A program made the position numbers and the translations under genes. DNA of 64,000 bases from Prionace glauca (lineage: Eukaryota; Chordata; Chondrichthyes; Carcharhiniformes; Carcharhinidae), in contig CM075760.1 of assembly GCA_037974335.1 (NCBI GenBank), positions 36,775,609 to 36,839,608 on the forward strand. The letters are read 5' to 3'. Within the stretch, counting starts at the first letter, position 1. Each line of letters starts with the position of its first letter. Shown piece by piece: positions 44,685-54,142 of the stretch. The notes beneath the pieces were generated by a model. It had not been told where the DNA came from, did not search any database, and was given only the letters and a program-made list of their open reading frames with translations.

Positions 44685-47353
44685 ATGGAGGGGGGGGGTG
44701 GGGAGGTGGCTGGGAGAGAGTCGAGTGAAAGGAAAAGTATCAGGGAGAAGGTGGTTCTGAGGGACACTTGTGGGTTGAACTGTGTCTGTTTCAATGCTAG
44801 GAGTGTGATAGGGAAAACGGATGAGCTTAGGGCCTTGATGTTTGTGAGGCAGTTAGATGTGGTGGCTGTAACGGAGACGTGGTTACGGGAGGGGCAGGAC
44901 TGGCAGCTGAATGTTCCTGGGTACAAGTGTTTTAGGTGTGACAGAGGAGGGATGAAGAGAGGAGGAGGGGTGGCACTGTTAGTCAGGGAAAACATCACAG
45001 TAGTGCAGAGGGAGGACGATATGGAAGAGATAGGGATTGAGTCAGTGTGGGTGGAGTTGAGGAATAAAAAGGGAGAGATCACATTGCTAGGGGTGTACTA
45101 TAGGCCACCCAACAGCCCAAAGTCAGTGGAGGAAGGCATTTGCAGGGGCATTTTGGACAGGTGCAGGAAGAACAGAGTGGTTGTAGTGGGTGATTTTAAT
45201 TTTCCTGGAGTGAATTGGAGGGGGCCTAGAGCTGGGGGTACGGAGGGAGAGGAGTTTGTGAACTGTGTTATGGAAGGGTCGCTAGAGCAGTATGTAACTA
45301 GCCCGACTAGGGGAGGGGCTATACTGGATCTAGTGTTGGGAAACGAACCTGGGCAGGTGGGTGAGGTAGAGGTAGGCGAACATGTGGTGAACAGTGATCA
45401 CAAGTCCGTCTAGTTTAGGATAAAAATGGAAAGGGACGAGTGCCGTCCGAGTGGGAGTGTGCTGAACTGGGGAAAGGCGAGCTATGGCAGGATTAGGAGG
45501 GAGCTGCAGCAAACTGATTGGGAGGGACTGTTAGCTGGCAAGTCCACGGTTGGCAAGTGGGAGTCATTTAGGGACAAAATGAAATGGTTGCAGGGGAGGT
45601 ATGTTCTGGTTAAGCGAAAGGATGGGAAAGGAAGGATTAGACAGCCGTGGATTACGGAGGATATTGAAGACTTGGTCAGGAAGAAGAGGGAGGCGTATGT
45701 TAGGTCAAAACAAATGGGTACGGAGAGTGCGCTGGAAGAATACAGCGAGAGTAGGAGGGAGCTAAAAAGGGGAATTAGAAGGGCGAAGAGAGGGCATGAG
45801 ATGGCTTTGGCTGGTAGGATTAAGGAAAATCCAAAGGCATTTTATTCCTATATCAGAGGCAAGAGAGTAGTTAGAGGGAAAATTGGTCCTCTTAGGGACA
45901 AGAGTGGTGAGTTGTGTATTGAGTCGGAGGGGATGGGGGAGCTCCTGAATGAATACTTTGCGTCGGTATTCACAAAGGAGAGGGGTTCGGAATCGTGTGG
46001 TCTCTTGGAGGGAGTGGAGGTTTATTTGCAGGATATAGTTATTACGAGAGAGGAAGTGCTAGGGCTTTTAGGTAGCGTAAGGACGGATAAAGCTCCGGGG
46101 CCTGATGGTATTTATCCCAGGCTGCTTAGGGAGGCGAAAGATGAAATTGCTGGGCCTCTGGCGCAAATCTTTGTCTCTTCTTTGGACACAGGTGAGGTCC
46201 CAGAAGACGGGAGGGTAGCAAATGTGGTCCCGTTGTTCAAAAAAGGCAGTAGGGATAACCCTGGGAATTATAGACCGGTGAGTTTGACGTCGGTGGTAGG
46301 GACGTTAATGGAAAAAATACTTAGGGGTAGGATGTATGAGCATTTGGAGCGTTGCGATCTGATTAGGGATACGCAACATGGCTTTGTTAGAGGGAGGTCT
46401 TGCCTTACGAATCTGGTGGAATTCTTTGAGGAGGTGACAAAAACGGTTGACGATGGGAGAACCGTTGATGTCATCTATATGGATTTCAGTAAGGCGTTTG
46501 ACAAAGTCCCTCACGGTAGGCTGATAGAAAAGGTTAAGGCGCATGGGATACGAGGCCAGGTAGCTAGGTGGATTGAGAACTGGCTGGGAAATAGGAGACA
46601 GAGGGTAGCTGTGGAAAGGACCTTGTCGGGCTGGAGGCCAGTGACCAGTGGTGTGCCACAGGGCTCAGTACTGGGACCTCTCCTCTTTGTAGTCTACATA
46701 AATGACTTGGAAGAGGGCGTAGGTGGTGTGATTAGCAAGTTTGCTGATGACACCAAGATGGCAGGGTTGGCGGGTACGGAACTGGATTGTCAGGTGATAC
46801 AACAGGATATAGATAGGCTGGTGCAGTGGGCAGATAGGTGGCAGATGGCATTTAATCCTGACAAATGCGAGGTGATGCATTTTGGACAGAATAATGCAGA
46901 GAGGAGCCATGAGATTAAAGGGAGGCCGATTAGGAGTATAAACATACAGAGGGACCTGGGAGTGCAGGTTCACAAATCCATGAAGGTTGCATCACAAGTG
47001 GAGAAGGTTGTTAGGAAGGCTTATGGGATGTTGGCCTTTATAGGAAGGGGCAAAGAGTATAAAAGCTGCTGTCTAATGCTTCATTGTACAGAACGTTGGT
47101 TAGACCGCATTTGGAGTACTGCGTCCAGTTCTGGTCACCTTACTACCGGAAGGATGTGGAGTCTCTGGAAAGGGTGCAGAGGAGGTTTACCAGGATGTTG
47201 CCTGGCATGGGAGAACTGGGTTACGAGGAGAGGTTGAAGAAACTGGGACTATTCTCCTTGGAAAGGCGGAGATTGAGAGGGGACATGATAGAAGTATATA
47301 AGATAATGAAGGGAATGGATAGAGTTAATAGTGAGAGACTGCTCCCTCGACTA
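44685..47353 (+). pseudogene. LINE ORF2, endonuclease and reverse transcriptase (A4)
   Basis: ATG at 44685, directly after ORF1. The APE-type endonuclease shows CFNARSVIGKTDELR, VAVTETWLREG, LLGVYYRPPNS, VVGDFNFPGVNW, LVLGNEPGQV, and NSDHKSV. One in-frame TAG at 45411 follows NSDHKSV, after which the same frame continues through the RT: KAPGPDGIYPRLLREA, NPGNYRPVSLTSVVG, TQHGFVRGRSCLTNL, motif A MDFSKAFDKVPHGR, motif B SGVPQGSVLGPLLF, motif C SKFADDTKM. A single-base loss near 47086 shifts the frame before [13 protein letters not shown]. Endonuclease and RT catalytic residues are otherwise in place. It is truncated about 50 codons before the normal end. Confidence 0.88.
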
Positions 47354-47388
47354 GTAACGCAGGATTGTTGTACAGCAATAAATTTACA

Positions 47389-47460
47389 TTCCCTGTCCGG
47401 GAATCGAACCCGGACTGGGGTGGTAAAAGCGCTGAATCCTAACCACTGGACCACCAGGGA
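47389..47460 (-). tRNA. tRNA-Glu-like gene or pseudogene (anticodon position reads TTT)
   Basis: The minus strand has TCCCTGGTGGTCCAGTGGTT (acceptor and D arm) and GGGTTCGATTCCCGGACAGG (T arm), clearly Glu-type with intact A and B boxes. The loop CTTTTAC has TTT where Glu has TTC, and the anticodon stem has up to three mismatches. The acceptor-T junction also has one mismatch. It is better preserved than the copy at 40896 but probably non-functional. Confidence 0.6.
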
Positions 47461-48180
47461 ATGTGATCCAACCTGTTTACAATATTAATTTATCCACGAA
47501 TCACCTACTTTTTATTTTATTTCGGGTTTTTTATTCACCAAATGCAAGTTTATCCTTCAAATTGTCATGTTTATATCACACACAAGTGATTGCGTCAGCC
47601 AATGAAAGCAGCGAATCCTCTTAGCTGGAACATGAAATAGACAGTGAGCTGCTTATGTGACACTTGCAGTTTCCAACCCCCAACAAACTCATCAGTGCGG
47701 CCTCTGTGAAACTTACAGGGTAACATACTGCAGGCATTCATCACGGAGAGCAACTGACACAAGTCATTCCGAAACACTATCATGTCACTTCTCTTTCTGT
47801 TTCTGTCGCTTCCTCTCATTCAGCTCCCTCTGGCTGTCCAGCTCCCAGGGTCAATTAGCTACTTGATATAGACACAGACAGTTGGTGAACCCGAGCTTTG
47901 CCTGGAAAGCAGGGATAGCGAATATATGACACACGGCATTAAGAGGAGATGGAGCTTTAAAAAGACAGTACAAAGAGACAAAGATATCCCATCTTCCTGA
48001 TCCAGTTACTGATGTCGGGAATGTACACAGTGCGAATTATGCACTGTCACACTCTCCTTCCAGCCTTGAGCACGGAGTTAAGTCTTGAAATGTTTGCAGT
48101 CTTGTTACAGTAATTCAGGGTTTTGTGGAGACCACATTTGGAATAGTGTGTGCAGTTTGGACCCCGGCATTTTAGACAGA
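47389..48180. repeat. Duplicated block with Glu-type tRNA, copy 2
   Basis: Order-preserving match to 40896-41720, with shared words AATTGTCATGTTTATA, CATGAAATAGACAGTGAG, TCTCTTTCTGTTTCTGT, CCAGCTCCCAGGGTCAATTAG, and the CR1 scrap CCACATTTGGAATAGTGTGT. It directly abuts the 3'-truncated LINE A4. Beyond it, 48181-48499 shows nothing. Confidence 0.75.
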
Positions 48181-48499
48181 ATAAAAGCAAAATCTGAGGA
48201 TGATCATCATTTCTTGTCATTCAGCTATCTAAATTTTACTATTTCATAACTTTTCTTGTTTTGCCATTAACTGCTTTCTCTTTCCCCTGTTGCCTTCTCT
48301 GTTCATTGTTACCTCTTTATTTGATGTTATTTCCTATTTTTTTCGCCTCATTCTCTTCAGAATCCCCAGATTCCCTATATATCGGGTTCCTTGGTAACTG
48401 TGAGCAGTTCTCAGTTTGTGTGTGTGTAACCTTGAGTTTCATTAAGTTTTAGTCTTCCATTCTGTGTATCCGTGTAAATTTCTGGCATTCAATCTTTGT

Positions 48500-48720
48500 T
48501 TTTAAGGCCGAATTATTTCATGAGGAAAGGTTAGAGAGACAAAGTTATAGCCGCTGGAATTCAGAGTAAGAGTAGGCTACTTGATTGATATGTATAAAAT
48601 ACAAAGGGGTCTTGACAAGGCGGGTGTGAAGAGGATAGTTCGTCTTCTGGCTATATCTATAACTAGGTATCACTGTTTCAAAGTAGGGATTCGCCCATTT
48701 AAAATACCGCTGCACCACAG
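48500..48720 (+). mobile_element. Old CR1 3'-part relic
   Basis: Plus-strand sequence corresponds to ERLERQSYSRWNSE and then LIDMYKIQRGLDKAGVKRI and GDSPI-type segments, the C-terminal part of a CR1 ORF2 (SYEERLxxLGLYSLExRRMRGDLIEVYKI). It is diverged and broken. Confidence 0.5.
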
Positions 48721-50605
48721 CCTCCTCTAATGTATGTCAGTATTTATAAATACTCATCTGTAGCAATGCCCTTCCTTGCTGTGTCTCTGCATCATTCACT
48801 GCTCTCAGGCCGCATTCATCTTTGCCCCTCAGTTGGATTGTCTCCGTATCATTCCGCTCAATCTCACCCTTGCCTATGTCAATGACTTTTATAGCTCTCT
48901 CAAAGTGTATCGGCGCATTGGGTGATATAGGAAGTGTACAGCTTAGGGGGTAAGGATATACTTGCCTGCATAGCACAGTTGAGCAAACGTTTAGACATGG
49001 AGAGTTAGCGAGCACTGAGCCGATGCTGTACAGAGGTCTCATTCAGCCACCTAGTCTTTGAAATTTCGTAGATATTAAGCAGAGGAACCAGACATTGACA
49101 GGGCTGATCCACTGAAGGATTCCTAAAACAGCTCCATGGCTAAACGTCTCAGATGTTGCAGCATTGAATATAGGGAGCCATTGAGCTGATGCAAAGACTG
49201 GGCCACACTCACCTGCATGGGCACATTGCTCAGGTTTTTAACAGGAAGTATGCACAGGGAGAGGAAAACATATCTTTCAAGTTATCACCAGTTTACACTT
49301 GTATCTTGCTCAGACCCTACCTTACAGTCACATTCTTTGACCTGCTGCATTATTTTGATCGCTGCTTGTTTCTCGGTTCTCAGATTGAACTGTTTTTCCA
49401 CATATAATTCTCCCCACCTGTTCTATCTTGTGTTCCCAGGCTGGAAGTTCAGTTAGTGGTCCGCAGAGGGCGCGCTCACACTGATAAACAGAAACAACAA
49501 TTCAGTCTGAATACTGAGTGTCACCGGATCATGAACAAAACATCAAAACAAAACAGTAACACTCAATATGAACAGCTGAGCCGCAGTTGGTTTTTAACTT
49601 GTAACAATGCTAAAAATGCACTTACGCTTAGTTAACTCACCCTTAGTCTTTTGCTAATATTTCCTTCCATGTGTGAATTATTCACCATCTTTATTTTCCG
49701 TTTCGTGGTCGGTTTGATCAAAGGTTTATTTGATCAGAGTGTTTTACTGGCTCAGAAACAATTATATAAAATATACATTGCACAAGATTGACACAGAACC
49801 ATTTAAACAATCCCTGCGAACAAGGTACCATCAGTGTTCGTTCTTATTTTGAATGGCTGTCAACTGTTTTCTATCATAATTCGCAACTTTATAACAACCG
49901 GACCAGTAACTTCAATCCCACCCCTGTCCCTAACAATTCAGCAATATTCCTAATCAGCGCACTGAATGTAACCCAGCTTGGGATTTTTCTACTCACTGAA
50001 AACCACGTATCCGCCCACGGGACGAAAAACACGACAGGAAACACATGTATGTGAGGTGAGAATATCCGATCATATTGTAGCAGATTAATGAGAGTGCGGA
50101 TTGGAACGAAATGTTTCTGGTTTGAACGTCCTTTTCATAGAGCGGCCAGTGACAATGTTGTAGGGCAGCAACTGTGTTGCATGGGGGTGGGGAGGCAGGG
50201 GGAGGATATCGAGCAGGTAATTGTGAAGTAAACATATTTAATCTAATTTCCAAATTATGTTTCAGAGTTTAAAAACAATCTGATATGATTAATTCCGATT
50301 TGTACGTGCATTTCAGATTTGAGTCTTGAAAATTCTGTCACTTATTTACTGTCCTCAAATGATAATACAGAAGGAGAAGTCGGTTTTTTAAAAAAAGTTC
50401 ACCTATGATATTACATGGGGTGATTTTGTTTTATTCTGGCATTATCTAATCCAGATCCTGCTGCACTCAAAGGAAGTCTTACTCATGTCTGCAGACATGA
50501 GATAAACAGCAGCAGCAGCACAGTTCAGGCAGCCAAACATCTCTCAATTTCTATATGAAGAGTTGATCAGAGGAAGGGCTCACGTTCAGAGTTTATGATG
50601 AATCA
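48721..50605. other. Gene-free stretch
   Basis: No gene, tRNA or clear repeat recognised over almost 1.9 kb. Open frames are short and without domains. Confidence 0.45.
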
Positions 50606-50790
50606 TCGAGTCATAGAAATAGAATCCTTACAGTCCAAAAGGGGGACATTCGGCCCATCGAGTCTGCACCAGCCACAATCGTATCCAGGCCGCATTCCGT
50701 AACCTCACATACTAACCCTGCTAATCCCCTAACACTAGGGTCAGTTTAGCATGGCCAATCAATCTAATCTGCACGTTCTTGGATAAAAAG
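50606..50790 (-). repeat. V-SINE 3' half
   Basis: The minus strand has GGCCATGCTAAACTGACCC, GGGATTAGCAGGGTTAG, GATGGGCCGAATGTCCCCC and a TTTCTATGA end, the 3' half of the V-SINE seen complete at 24612. From 50791 to 51267 nothing is recognised. Confidence 0.75.
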
Positions 50791-51267
50791 CAGTCCAACC
50801 CGTGCACTCTGCATTATCTCCGGGAGCTACTGTCTGCTGGCTTTTCAATTTTGTTATTCTTTGCTTGAAGTTACAAGTCAATGTGCAGAGCGGAGAGACC
50901 AATCAAGAATTAATCTCCATGTTTTTCCCCAACATCAATTCAAATTCAAGTTGAATCCAATTGATGATTCCCGCAAGAGATATGTACAAAATCCAAGCTC
51001 ATGAGGCATTGCATCTGAGTTTGGGCTTTATCTGATGCTTAATATTAGCCAAAGGCCCAAGAAGTCTGCTGAGGTTACTGCAGAGTACTGGACAGTTGCA
51101 GCCAAAATGAGGACCGGCGCTGTCAGCCGGTCAAATATACAGCAAGAGAAAACCATCTTAACATTGCATCAGATTCTCACGCACCTGTTTCCAGCAGTGA
51201 CCGAGATAACAGACTGCAGGATATGATCAGACAGACAGTTCCATCATCAAATCAGCCTATAGATAGA

Positions 51268-51583
51268 AATCATAGAATTCCTGCTGTGCAGTAAGAGGCC
51301 ATTTGTCCTATCGAGCCTGCACCGACAGCAAACCCATCCAGTCCTATCCCCGTAACTCCATGCAATTATCCTAGCTAGACCTTCTAACACTATTATGGTC
51401 AATCCACCCAACCTGCACATCTTTGGACTGTGGGAGGAAACCGGAGCACACAGAGTAAACCCACTCAGAAATGGGGAGAACGTGCAGACTCCACACAGAC
51501 GGAGGGCCAATGCCGGAATTGAACCCGGATCCCTGGCGCTGTGAGGTCGCAGTGATAATCATTGTGCCACCACTTGGCTCATG
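51268..51583 (-). repeat. V-SINE, near full length, diverged
   Basis: The minus strand shows a head GGCACAATGATTATCACTGC, a B box GGGTTCAATTCCGGC, the core TGTGTGGAGTCTGCACG and CCGGTTTCCTCCCACAGTCC, and a 3' region to CTGCACAGCAGGAATTC. Older than the copies at 24.6 and 56.4 kb. Confidence 0.8.
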
Positions 51584-51640
51584 AAAAATTGAAATTATGT
51601 AGAATCCCCTCAACCTAACTGAGAAAGTTTAATAATTTAT

Positions 51641-51710
51641 CTGCCCTGTTTCGAACCGGGAACCTTTCATGTGTGAGGTGAATGCGATGACAACTGCAGG
51701 AGCTGTTAAC
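51641..51710 (-). pseudogene. tRNA-Val (CAC) pseudogene
   Basis: The minus strand keeps TTCACCTCACACATGAAAGG (anticodon arm, loop CTCACAC) and TTCCCGGTTCGAAACAGGGC (T arm), as in the intact Val gene at 8257. The acceptor 5' side is lost and the D arm is diverged. Confidence 0.75.
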
Positions 51711-51743
51711 AACAGAGACCTTGAACTTCCTTTAAGTTGACAT

Positions 51744-51817
51744 GGAGCCACCCAGAAATCGAACTCGTAATTTTCGAATCCGTAATCAGATGCGTTATTC
51801 ATTGTGGCACGGGCCAA
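51744..51817 (-). pseudogene. tRNA-Arg (ACG) pseudogene
   Basis: The minus strand reads GGCCCGTGCCACAATGAATA, then ACGCATCTGATTACGGATTC (anticodon ACG) and GAGTTCGATTTCTGG. It matches vertebrate Arg-ACG in layout, but the acceptor, T stem and anticodon stem have several broken pairs. It lies 33 bp from the tRNA-Val pseudogene, same strand. Confidence 0.72.
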
Positions 51818-51849
51818 CATGAACGCAGGACCTCCCTGCTTCTGATTAG

Positions 51850-53760
51850 ATCTTAATTCCGCAACCTCACTGCTGGACAGTTGACTAGGTTGAATTTCTC
51901 ATGCTTTTTGTGCAGAGGACACACATTTTCCACATTGTTGGGTCGATGCCAGTATTGCAAATATACTGGAAGTGCTTGGCTAAGGGAGCAGCAAGTTCTG
52001 AGCACAGGTCTTCAGTAGTATCGCAGGAATATGAGCTGGGCCCATTGCATTTGCATTGCCCAGTGCCTCCAAATTTTTCTTGATAGCAAGTGGATTTAAT
52101 GGTATTCGCTGGCGACTGGCATCTGAGATCCTGGGGACCACTGGAGGAGGCCGAGCTGCACCATTCACTTGGCTTTTCTGGCTGAAGAATGCTACGAATT
52201 CGTCATCCTTATCTTTTACACAGATCTGCTGAGCTCCTCCACCATTGAGGCTGGGGATATTTGTGGAGCCTCCTCCTGCAATGATTTGTTTAATTGTCCA
52301 CTGCCATCCATGACTGGATGTAGAAGGACTTCAGAGCTTGGATCTGATTCTTTGATTCTGTGAGGTCGCAGTGATCATCACTGTGCCACCACTTGGCCCA
52401 TAATTCTTTAAGGGTTATGGGGAAAAAGCGGGAAAGTGGAACTGAGCCACGACAGATCAGCCATGATCTTATTGAATGGCGGGGCAGGCTGGAAGGGCTA
52501 GATGGCCTACTCCTGCTCCTATTTCTTATGTTCTTATGTTCTTATGATGGTAGATCGCTCATCTTTGTCTATCACTTGCTATTTTTTCCCGTTAGCATGC
52601 AAGTAGTCCTGTTTGATAGCTTTACAAGGTTGACACTTCAGTTTTAGATATGCCTAGGACTGCTCCTGCATGCCCTCCTGCACTCATCATTGAACCAAGT
52701 TTGACCTCCTGGTTTGATTGTAATGGTTGCGTGACGAATTTGCCAGGTCATGAAGTTGCAGATTGGTTCCACTGCTGTTGATGGCCCACAGCGCCTCATG
52801 CGTGTCCAATCTTGAGTTGCTAGATCGGTTCGAATTCTGTCCCATTCAGCACTGTGATAGTGCCACACAACACGATGGACGTTGTGCTCAATGAGAAGGC
52901 AGTACTTCGTCTCCACAAGGACTGTGCAAAGGTCACTCTTACCGTTACCGTCATGGACAGATGTACTTACAGTCGGCAGATGGATAATGATGAGGCCAAA
53001 CATGATTTTCTCTTCTTGTTGACTCCATCACCATCTGCTGCAGATCCTACTAAGGAATTATATCCTTTAGGACCAGACCAGCTCGATCAGTGATGCTGCT
53101 GCCGAGTAACTATTGATGGTGGACTTTGAAATCCCCCACCCAGAGGACATTTTGCGCTCTTTAACCCCTCAGTGCTTCCTCCAAATTTTGTTCAAGATAG
53201 AGGAGGACTGATTCACCGGTCGAAGGAGGACAGTACATGGTAACCAGTAAAAGATTTCCTTACTCATGTTTAACCTCAAGCCATGATAGTTAAGCTGTTA
53301 AGGACTCCCGGTACACCACCCTCCTCACTATATACCAATGCGCTGGAACCTCTGCTGGGTCTATCCTGCTGGTGGGGCAGGATATATCCAGGGATGGTAA
53401 CGGTGATATCTGGAGTCTTATCTGTAGGATTTTTTTTCCGTAAGAATGTATATGAATGTTTCATTAGTCTGTGAGACAGCACTCCCAATTTTGGTATGAA
53501 CCCCCAGATGTTAGTAAGGAGGAATTTGCAGGGTGGATACTGCTGTTTCAATTGCCGTTTTATTTTCCAGTGCCTAGACCAATGCAAGGTAGACCATCCG
53601 GTTTCATTTTTTTGTTGAGTCTTTGTAGTGATAGATATAACTGAGTGGCTTGCTTGGCCATTTCGAAGGACAATTAAGAGTCTACAAACTTGCTGTGGCT
53701 CTGGAGTCACATGTAGCCAAAGCATGGGACAGAAGGCAAAGACGGCAGATATCTAAAGGG
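51850..53760 (-). mobile_element. EN-RT LINE family G, copy G2
   Basis: Minus-strand order: endonuclease start (LTNIWGFIPKLGVLSHRL, DKTPDITVTIPGYILPHQQD, RPSRGSSALVYSEEG, near 53600-53290), a linker (VHRVVWHYHSAEWDRIRTDL, QDWTRMRRCGPSTA), then an RT segment (NLEALGNANAMGPAHIPAIL, LKTCAQNLL). It has many frame breaks and stops within the RT. A family B LINE end with a SINE scrap (52358-52545) interrupts it. Its 5' end merges into the SINE at 53640-53965. Confidence 0.75.
52358..52545 (+). mobile_element. Family B LINE 3' end joined to an antisense V-SINE head
   Basis: 52403-52545 is a LINE B end (AAGGGTTATGGGGAAAAAGC, GGGGCAGGCTGGAAGGGC, TTCTTATG tail) inserted in LINE G2. Directly upstream, 52358-52402 (GTGAGGTCGCAGTGATCATC and the following bases) is almost identical to the head of the V-SINE at 51541-51583, in the same orientation. 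The two pieces together look like one chimeric insertion. Confidence 0.7.
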
Positions 53761-53965
53761 CATTAGGGAACCAGATGTTTTTTTTTTCTGACAATGGACA
53801 ATGGTTTCATGGCCATCAGTAGACTCATAATTCCAGGGTTTTTTTTATTGAATTCTAATTCCACCATCTGACGTTGCAGGATTCAAACCCAGGTCTCCAG
53901 AACTTCATGTGCATTTCTGGATTAATAGTCGAGCAGTAATAACTCTGGGCTATTGCCTCCCAAAC
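53640..53965 (-). repeat. tRNA-headed SINE (non-V) at the 5' end of LINE G2
   Basis: The minus strand starts GGGAGGCAATAGCCCAGAG with B box GGGTTTGAATCCTGCAACG, then CAGATGGTGGAATTAGAATT, CCATGAAACCATTGTCC and GGCCAAGCAAGCCACTCAG. The same family as 2506-2868, but the usual GGGTAATAAATGC tail is absent. The sequence instead continues straight into LINE G coding sequence. Confidence 0.72.
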
Positions 53966-54142
53966 ATTCTTGATAGTACAAAGTAGCCTCAGAGTAAAAT
54001 TAGATGTTCATTCACCTTCTCCTTTCGAAACAAAATGGCAGCAATATAATTTTTTTCACACCAAGAAAGATGAGAACTTTTGCCAATACGCAAATATATT
54101 GCTAGAAGTGTTTTGACAACTTTATTGAATATTTGTTTCTAT

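Larger units (their letters stand above)
43517..47353 (+). mobile_element. CR1-clade LINE family A, copy A4 (nearly full length)
   Basis: The 5' UTR is 43517-43791, GC-rich, with GGGGTATAAAAAAGGGG and GAGCGGGCAGCGTCGG. ORF1 is 43792-44683 and ORF2 44685-47353, so the ORFs are nearly contiguous. The element is cut off before the ORF2 end and has no 3' UTR: it joins the tRNA-Glu-bearing block at about 47354. High identity to A1 and A2 makes it young. The 5' boundary is set only by the end of the preceding scraps. Confidence 0.87.

Noticed and set aside
48737-49042. Minus-strand 101-aa frame
   Set aside because: No domain, no splice or start context, AT-rich flanks.
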